Shown in pieces: positions 14,383 to 15,827 of a stretch of DNA of 15,827 nt. Location of the stretch: the NCBI GenBank assembly GCA_016203765.1, contig JACQMB010000038.1, positions 1 to 15,827 of the forward strand, written 5' to 3'. Positions within the stretch are counted from its first letter, which is position 1, and each line of letters starts with the position of its first letter. The translations under genes and the position numbers were made by a program. Below the pieces are notes generated by a model, which was given only the letters and a program-made list of their open reading frames with translations, had not been told where the DNA came from and made no database searches. Source of the stretch: Deltaproteobacteria bacterium (GTDB lineage Bacteria; UBA10199; SPLOWO2-01-44-7).

Positions 14383-15327
14383 ATGAAGAAAAAAACAATC
14401 TGCGGCTTGGCCGCAATGTTTCTCTTTGGAGGGGGCGTCCAAACCGCCCAGGCCGGCATTGCGCCGGACGTTTGTGATGCGGCGACCGACCAGCTCGTTG
14501 CCATTACCTCGGCATGTCCGGACGGGACGGAGTGCCTTCCGGTCGATATAGAGCTCCTATCCATTTTGTCAGGGGAGGCCTGTCAATTTATCGTGACGGT
14601 CAACCAACGCTCCACCACCCTCCCCTATGCCGACACCGCCAACATCCAGGGATTTCATCCCCGCTTCTCCGAGTATCTTCCCATTTTTCCAGCTGCCCGC
14701 TTTTGGTCGGAGGGCGAAGATGGACCCCATTTCATTGAGGGGGCCCTGAGCGATGCCGCAGTTCTGGATATCTATCAACATTTATCCCTCTATTACGTGG
14801 CGGAGTGGAGCCCGTTTCGCGACCGCCTCCGTGCCAACACCGTTACCGTGAACGGGGAAGAGGTCTTTCGGGCGGAAGCGGAGGCGGCCGTTGACGGCGG
14901 CGCTGTTGAAGAATGCCCTATCTGTCGGTGTGAACCCGGCGCCCTCTGCGATTGCCCCCCCTGCGTTGCCGGCCTGGAGGGGATTGAATGCACGGAGGCC
15001 GGATATGTCCCCGCCATAACCGATGAGGGGATTGAATGTGTTGCGGCCGGCGGCGGGGACGAGGCCCCACTCCCCGGTGAGGTTTTACCGGGAGGTACCG
15101 GCGAAGGTGTCGTTGCCGACGGACTGGGAGCGGGAACTCCGGACGGCGGCGCAACCGGTGACGGCGTAACCCGCGGCAGCACAACCGGCGGAGACGCCGG
15201 CGGAGGCGGAAGTGGAAGCGGCGGATGCCAGCTCACTCCTTCGGCCATGCCGTGGGGATTCTCTTTGGGCTGGCTGGTACTCGTCTTCACCCTGATTGGT
15301 CTGCGATTGGGAAGAAAAGTTCGATGA
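14383..15327 (+). CDS. Exported Cys-rich protein with C-terminal sorting-type anchor
   Basis: I do not recognise the main domain of this 314-aa protein. A Sec signal peptide (cleavage at AQA-GI after residue 24) leads to a domain with four Cys (C31, C45, C51, C67), then a Cys cluster C178-x2-C-x-C-x5-C-x-C-x2-C194 and a short repeat with two 'GIEC' motifs (C203, C219). Residues 223-281 are a Gly/Asp/Thr linker. The end has the three-part form of MYXO-CTERM/GlyGly-CTERM-like signals: G281-C282, a hydrophobic helix (about 291-308) and basic 'RKVR'. Surface sorting with cleavage or lipidation near the Cys is inference. AAGGGGGG precedes the ATG. It is 19 nt after the lipoprotein gene and overlaps the next gene by ATGA. 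Confidence 0.8.
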   Translation: MKKKTICGLAAMFLFGGGVQTAQAGIAPDVCDAATDQLVAITSACPDGTECLPVDIELLSILSGEACQFIVTVNQRSTTLPYADTANIQGFHPRFSEYLPIFPAARFWSEGEDGPHFIEGALSDAAVLDIYQHLSLYYVAEWSPFRDRLRANTVTVNGEEVFRAEAEAAVDGGAVEECPICRCEPGALCDCPPCVAGLEGIECTEAGYVPAITDEGIECVAAGGGDEAPLPGEVLPGGTGEGVVADGLGAGTPDGGATGDGVTRGSTTGGDAGGGGSGSGGCQLTPSAMPWGFSLGWLVLVFTLIGLRLGRKVR

Positions 15328-15827
15328 AAGGAGTAGCCCCAAAAGTTTTCGGCTTCGCCATTCTCCTTTTTTGCGTCGAAGCGTTTGCGGCGGGAGGAAG
15401 CCTGGGCGGCGTCTCACTTCCTCAGAACACCGGAGCTTATACAATCGTTCGGGAAGGGGATCACTATAACATCACCTTTGCCATCGAATTGCTCATTGGG
15501 GAGGAATTTCACCAGCACATTAACCAGGAGATCGCCTTTCATATCCGACGGCGCAACGGCGGTGTCTTTGAAAATTGGGAGAACTTTGAACGTGATCCCG
15601 CATTGCCGGAAGATGTGACCGGCGGTTTTCTGCACATTCGATTGAAACTCCGGGACATTACGGAGGCAAGCGTTCCCCTGTTTGAATTCCGTATTCATTT
15701 TGACCTGACGCAATTGTCCGAAACGATGACCGCCCATGTGGAAGACGGTGTTTTCTCCCCCGCGGTCTCTCCGACGCTATCCATCCATGCCACGGAAGAT
15801 CCCTGCTGGTCCGTTGACTGTGATGGA
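15324..15827 (+). CDS. Secreted protein of unknown function, 3' end beyond window
   Basis: The reading frame is open for 168 codons to the right edge. The start overlaps the preceding stop (ATGA), so it is co-translated with the Cys-rich gene. An N-terminal signal peptide is clear (MKG..., hydrophobic 'VFGFAILLFCVEAFA', cleavage near AFA-AG, residue 22-23). The mature part looks beta-rich, with alternating hydrophobic residues ('AYTIVREGDHYNITFAIELLIG', shown to residue 60; 'GGFLHIRLKLRDI'; 'PLFEFRIHFDLTQL') and no Cys until the last visible residues, where C-W-S-V-D-C begins what may be a Cys motif. I cannot assign a family. Being third in the sigma-54 unit suggests it is exported with the other two products. 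Confidence 0.75.
   Translation, partial: MKGVAPKVFGFAILLFCVEAFAAGGSLGGVSLPQNTGAYTIVREGDHYNITFAIELLIGEEFHQHINQEIAFHIRRRNGGVFENWENFERDPALPEDVTGGFLHIRLKLRDITEASVPLFEFRIHFDLTQLSETMTAHVEDGVFSPAVSPTLSIHATEDPCWSVDCDG

Overview
The window looks like a chromosomal segment of a Gram-negative bacterium with moderately high GC content. Tat-free Sec signal peptides, a lipoprotein signal, a perfect sigma-54 promoter, a glycine-rich C-terminal anchor with Cys, TM and Arg/Lys, and a split GcvPA/GcvPB glycine decarboxylase together suggest a deltaproteobacteria-like lineage (Myxococcota, Bdellovibrionota or related uncultured groups). No rRNA or other taxonomic marker is present, so this placement is inference.

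Layout. (1) 1-1202, minus strand: a CDP-alcohol phosphatidyltransferase (PgsA-like) translationally overlapping a metallophosphoesterase that runs off the left edge. (2) 1203-1604: a promoter, then a 334-bp non-coding element with 19-bp terminal inverted repeats, TA at both ends and a chain of perfect hairpins (MITE-like). (3) 1605-2641: an unrecognised four-helix membrane protein (minus) divergent from a PIN-domain protein with a damaged N-terminus (plus). (4) 2692-7866, plus: the compact operon folD-gcvT-gcvH-gcvPA-gcvPB. The glycine cleavage system makes 5,10-methylene-THF, and FolD interconverts it with 10-formyl-THF. Lpd (L-protein) is not in the window. (5) 7946-8665, plus: an unrecognised protein with a probable winged-helix C-terminus. 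It converges on a minus-strand operon (11095 to 8668): dnaJ, an alpha/beta hydrolase and a secreted protein. (6) dnaK (11194-13101, plus), divergent from dnaJ instead of downstream of grpE. (7) 13209-15827, plus: a textbook sigma-54 promoter followed by three exported proteins: a YD-repeat lipoprotein, a Cys-rich protein with a C-terminal sorting-type tail, and a third secreted protein cut by the right edge.

The housekeeping genes are ordinary; the most interesting signals lie between genes. Three heptanucleotide tandem arrays sit on gene 3' ends (gcvPA, dnaJ, dnaK), two of them clearly one sequence family. Two short CCTTCG...TCAGG-type repeats supply stop codons. One of them is flanked by a 9-bp direct repeat, and removing it computationally puts gcvPA and gcvPB in one frame. 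Several genes have a TTGAC(A/T) box 32-34 nt before the ATG, implying almost leaderless mRNAs (best cases: pgsA-like gene and dnaK). The best candidate for an undescribed system is the sigma-54-controlled cassette of three surface or exported proteins at the right end.
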